A stretch of DNA of 15,330 nucleotides from Dehalococcoidia bacterium. GTDB lineage: Bacteria > Chloroflexota > Dehalococcoidia > Dehalococcoidales > RBG-16-60-22. Location: assembly GCA_030613665.1 (NCBI GenBank), contig JAUWLN010000026.1, positions 1-15,330 on the forward strand, read 5' to 3'. Each line of letters starts with the position of its first letter. The stretch's first letter is position 1. Shown here in pieces: positions 14,462 to 15,330 of this stretch. A program made the translations under genes and the position numbers. A model generated the notes under the pieces. It was not told where the DNA came from and ran no database searches. It worked only from the letters and a program-made list of their open reading frames with translations.

Positions 14462-15175
14462 TTACCCTTGCTGCGCCTCCCGGGCGCGCTTTGAATATTT
14501 GTTCACAAAAGCCCTCGCCGTCGATTCTTTCAGATATAAAGGCGCCAGCGCCAGCGTATCATCAGGCTCTCCGTTTTCGAGACGGGCTGCCGCCAGCAAT
14601 GCCACCGTTGCCCCACCGGGCATGCTTTCCCGCGCGGCAACGGTCTCCGGCTCAAGCAACTGACCTACCACGCTCTGGTACTTTGACACATCGGTGGCTA
14701 CCAGCACCACAGGCTCGGCAATCGTCCCGGCCAGGCCGGGAAGGTCGCCAATGTAGTAATCACCGGCCTGATGAACTGCATTATTATCGCAGCGATAGAA
14801 CGCGGCATATATCGCCCCTCCGGCACCGGCATCAATAATCGAACAGATAAGTGAATGGCAATCACGGGCCTGATAGGCAAGCACTTTCAAGGTAGGGATA
14901 CCTTTAATCGGTTTGCCGGTGCTGTAGGCCAGCATCTTGCCCACCGTAACCCCGATTCTTATGCCCGTCCAGGAACCCGGCCCGAGGCCGACCCCGAACC
15001 CTTCGATATTCTCAAGGCCAAGTCCGGCGTCTTTGAGCACACTGTCTATATTAAGCATGATTTTAGCCAGCGACTCGTTTCTGGTCTCGAAAACAAAGTC
15101 GGCTAGGACCCGCTCACCGTCAGCCACACCGATGGCGTTGGCATAACCCGAGGTATCAATACCGAGCACCAGCAT
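14462..15175 (-). CDS. tsaB: t6A complex subunit TsaB
   Basis: Non-catalytic paralogue of TsaD that scaffolds the bacterial t6A complex. The 237 residues begin MLVLGIDTSGYANAIGVADG, parallel to the start of TsaD, and carry the family signature GVGLGPGSWTGIRIGVTVGK (about 61-80). The HxxxH metal site of TsaD is absent, as expected. The later half is less conserved but collinear with TsaB. The ATG overlaps the tsaE stop by one base (TGATG), so translation is coupled. Only five bases separate it from tsaD. Confidence 0.93.
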   Translation of the reverse strand: MLVLGIDTSGYANAIGVADGERVLADFVFETRNESLAKIMLNIDSVLKDAGLGLENIEGFGVGLGPGSWTGIRIGVTVGKMLAYSTGKPIKGIPTLKVLAYQARDCHSLICSIIDAGAGGAIYAAFYRCDNNAVHQAGDYYIGDLPGLAGTIAEPVVLVATDVSKYQSVVGQLLEPETVAARESMPGGATVALLAAARLENGEPDDTLALAPLYLKESTARAFVNKYSKRAREAQQG

Positions 15176-15330
15176 CAGCTTTTCAACTCCCTGATAAGAG
15201 TGTCCGACCTCTCCCCAAAAACGACAAATTCCAGCCTTCGTCTCTGCGAGGACAGCACTTCAAACTTCACCTGCAGATAGTCCTCCGGCAGAAGAGCCAG
15301 CACTTTTTCCGCCCACTCCAGCACGATGAC
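15175..15330 (-). CDS. tsaE: t6A complex ATPase TsaE, C-terminal end (partial)
   Basis: The minus-strand frame is open from the right edge to a TGA that shares its last base with the tsaB ATG. The 51 visible residues start VIVLEWAEKVLALLPEDYL and end in GERSDTLIRELKS. The IEWxE...LLP(E/D)xL pattern followed by strands and a terminal Gly-containing segment is typical of the C-terminus of TsaE (YjeE). TsaE is the P-loop ATPase that activates TsaB-TsaD. The Walker A part lies outside the window. The following tsaB, tsaD and tsaC support the call. Confidence 0.82.
   Translation of the reverse strand, partial: VIVLEWAEKVLALLPEDYLQVKFEVLSSQRRRLEFVVFGERSDTLIRELKS

Noticed and set aside
1..15330. 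CRISPR array, tRNA or rRNA genes, transposase or integrase
   Set aside because: No spaced direct repeats, cloverleaf-like sequences or transposase motifs were noticed, and nearly all of the window is taken up by recognisable protein genes.

Overview
The window is a bacterial chromosome segment carrying a long, compact, almost unidirectional run of genes on the minus strand. It comprises the end of a t6A tRNA-modification cluster (tsaE-tsaB-tsaD-tsaC) followed by a complete branched-chain amino acid operon (ilvD-ilvB-short ilvN-ilvN-ilvC-leuA-mgtC-leuC-[five accessory genes]-leuD-leuB). Only the partial gene at the left edge, a VOC/glyoxalase-fold protein, lies on the plus strand, and it converges on leuB. 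Gaps between genes are mostly 1 to 75 bases, stops and starts often overlap, and most starts have clear Shine-Dalgarno sequences. The order ilvD-B-N-C-leuA-C-D-B recalls Dehalococcoides-like Chloroflexota. That assignment comes from memory of gene order and protein style and has not been tested by a search.

Layout in the direction of transcription, right to left: the C-terminal end of tsaE, then tsaB, tsaD and tsaC, tightly coupled (15330-12800). Next is a 160-base spacer with a good sigma70-type promoter and a hairpin plus U-tract, just ahead of ilvD (12799-12638). Then come ilvD, ilvB, two acetolactate synthase small subunits, ilvC and leuA (12637-5708), an MgtC/SapB membrane protein (5699-5298) and leuC (5262-4006). 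Between leuC and leuD sits a cassette: a flavin-binding PPOX-fold protein, an alkyltransferase-like (MGMT-fold) protein, a GIY-YIG nuclease and a HicA/HicB toxin-antitoxin pair (3997-1973). leuD and leuB close the operon (1922-332).

IlvB with its small subunits, IlvC and IlvD supply 2-ketoisovalerate. LeuA, LeuC/LeuD and LeuB convert that to 2-ketoisocaproate, the leucine precursor. An aminotransferase is not in the window. The core is ordinary and intact. The notable points are the split of leuC from leuD by an accessory cassette, and within it a more AT-rich segment (GIY-YIG, hicA, hicB). A 27-base duplicate of the leuD start flanks hicAB, suggesting insertion exactly at that start. Other points are an Arg-Arg pair in LeuB where NAD-dependent homologues have Asp-Ile, a tandem small-subunit duplication, an MGMT-fold protein with the methyl-acceptor Cys replaced, and a possible attenuator without a leader peptide. 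I saw no rRNA, tRNA, CRISPR array or transposase, and no clear novel multi-gene system beyond this cassette.
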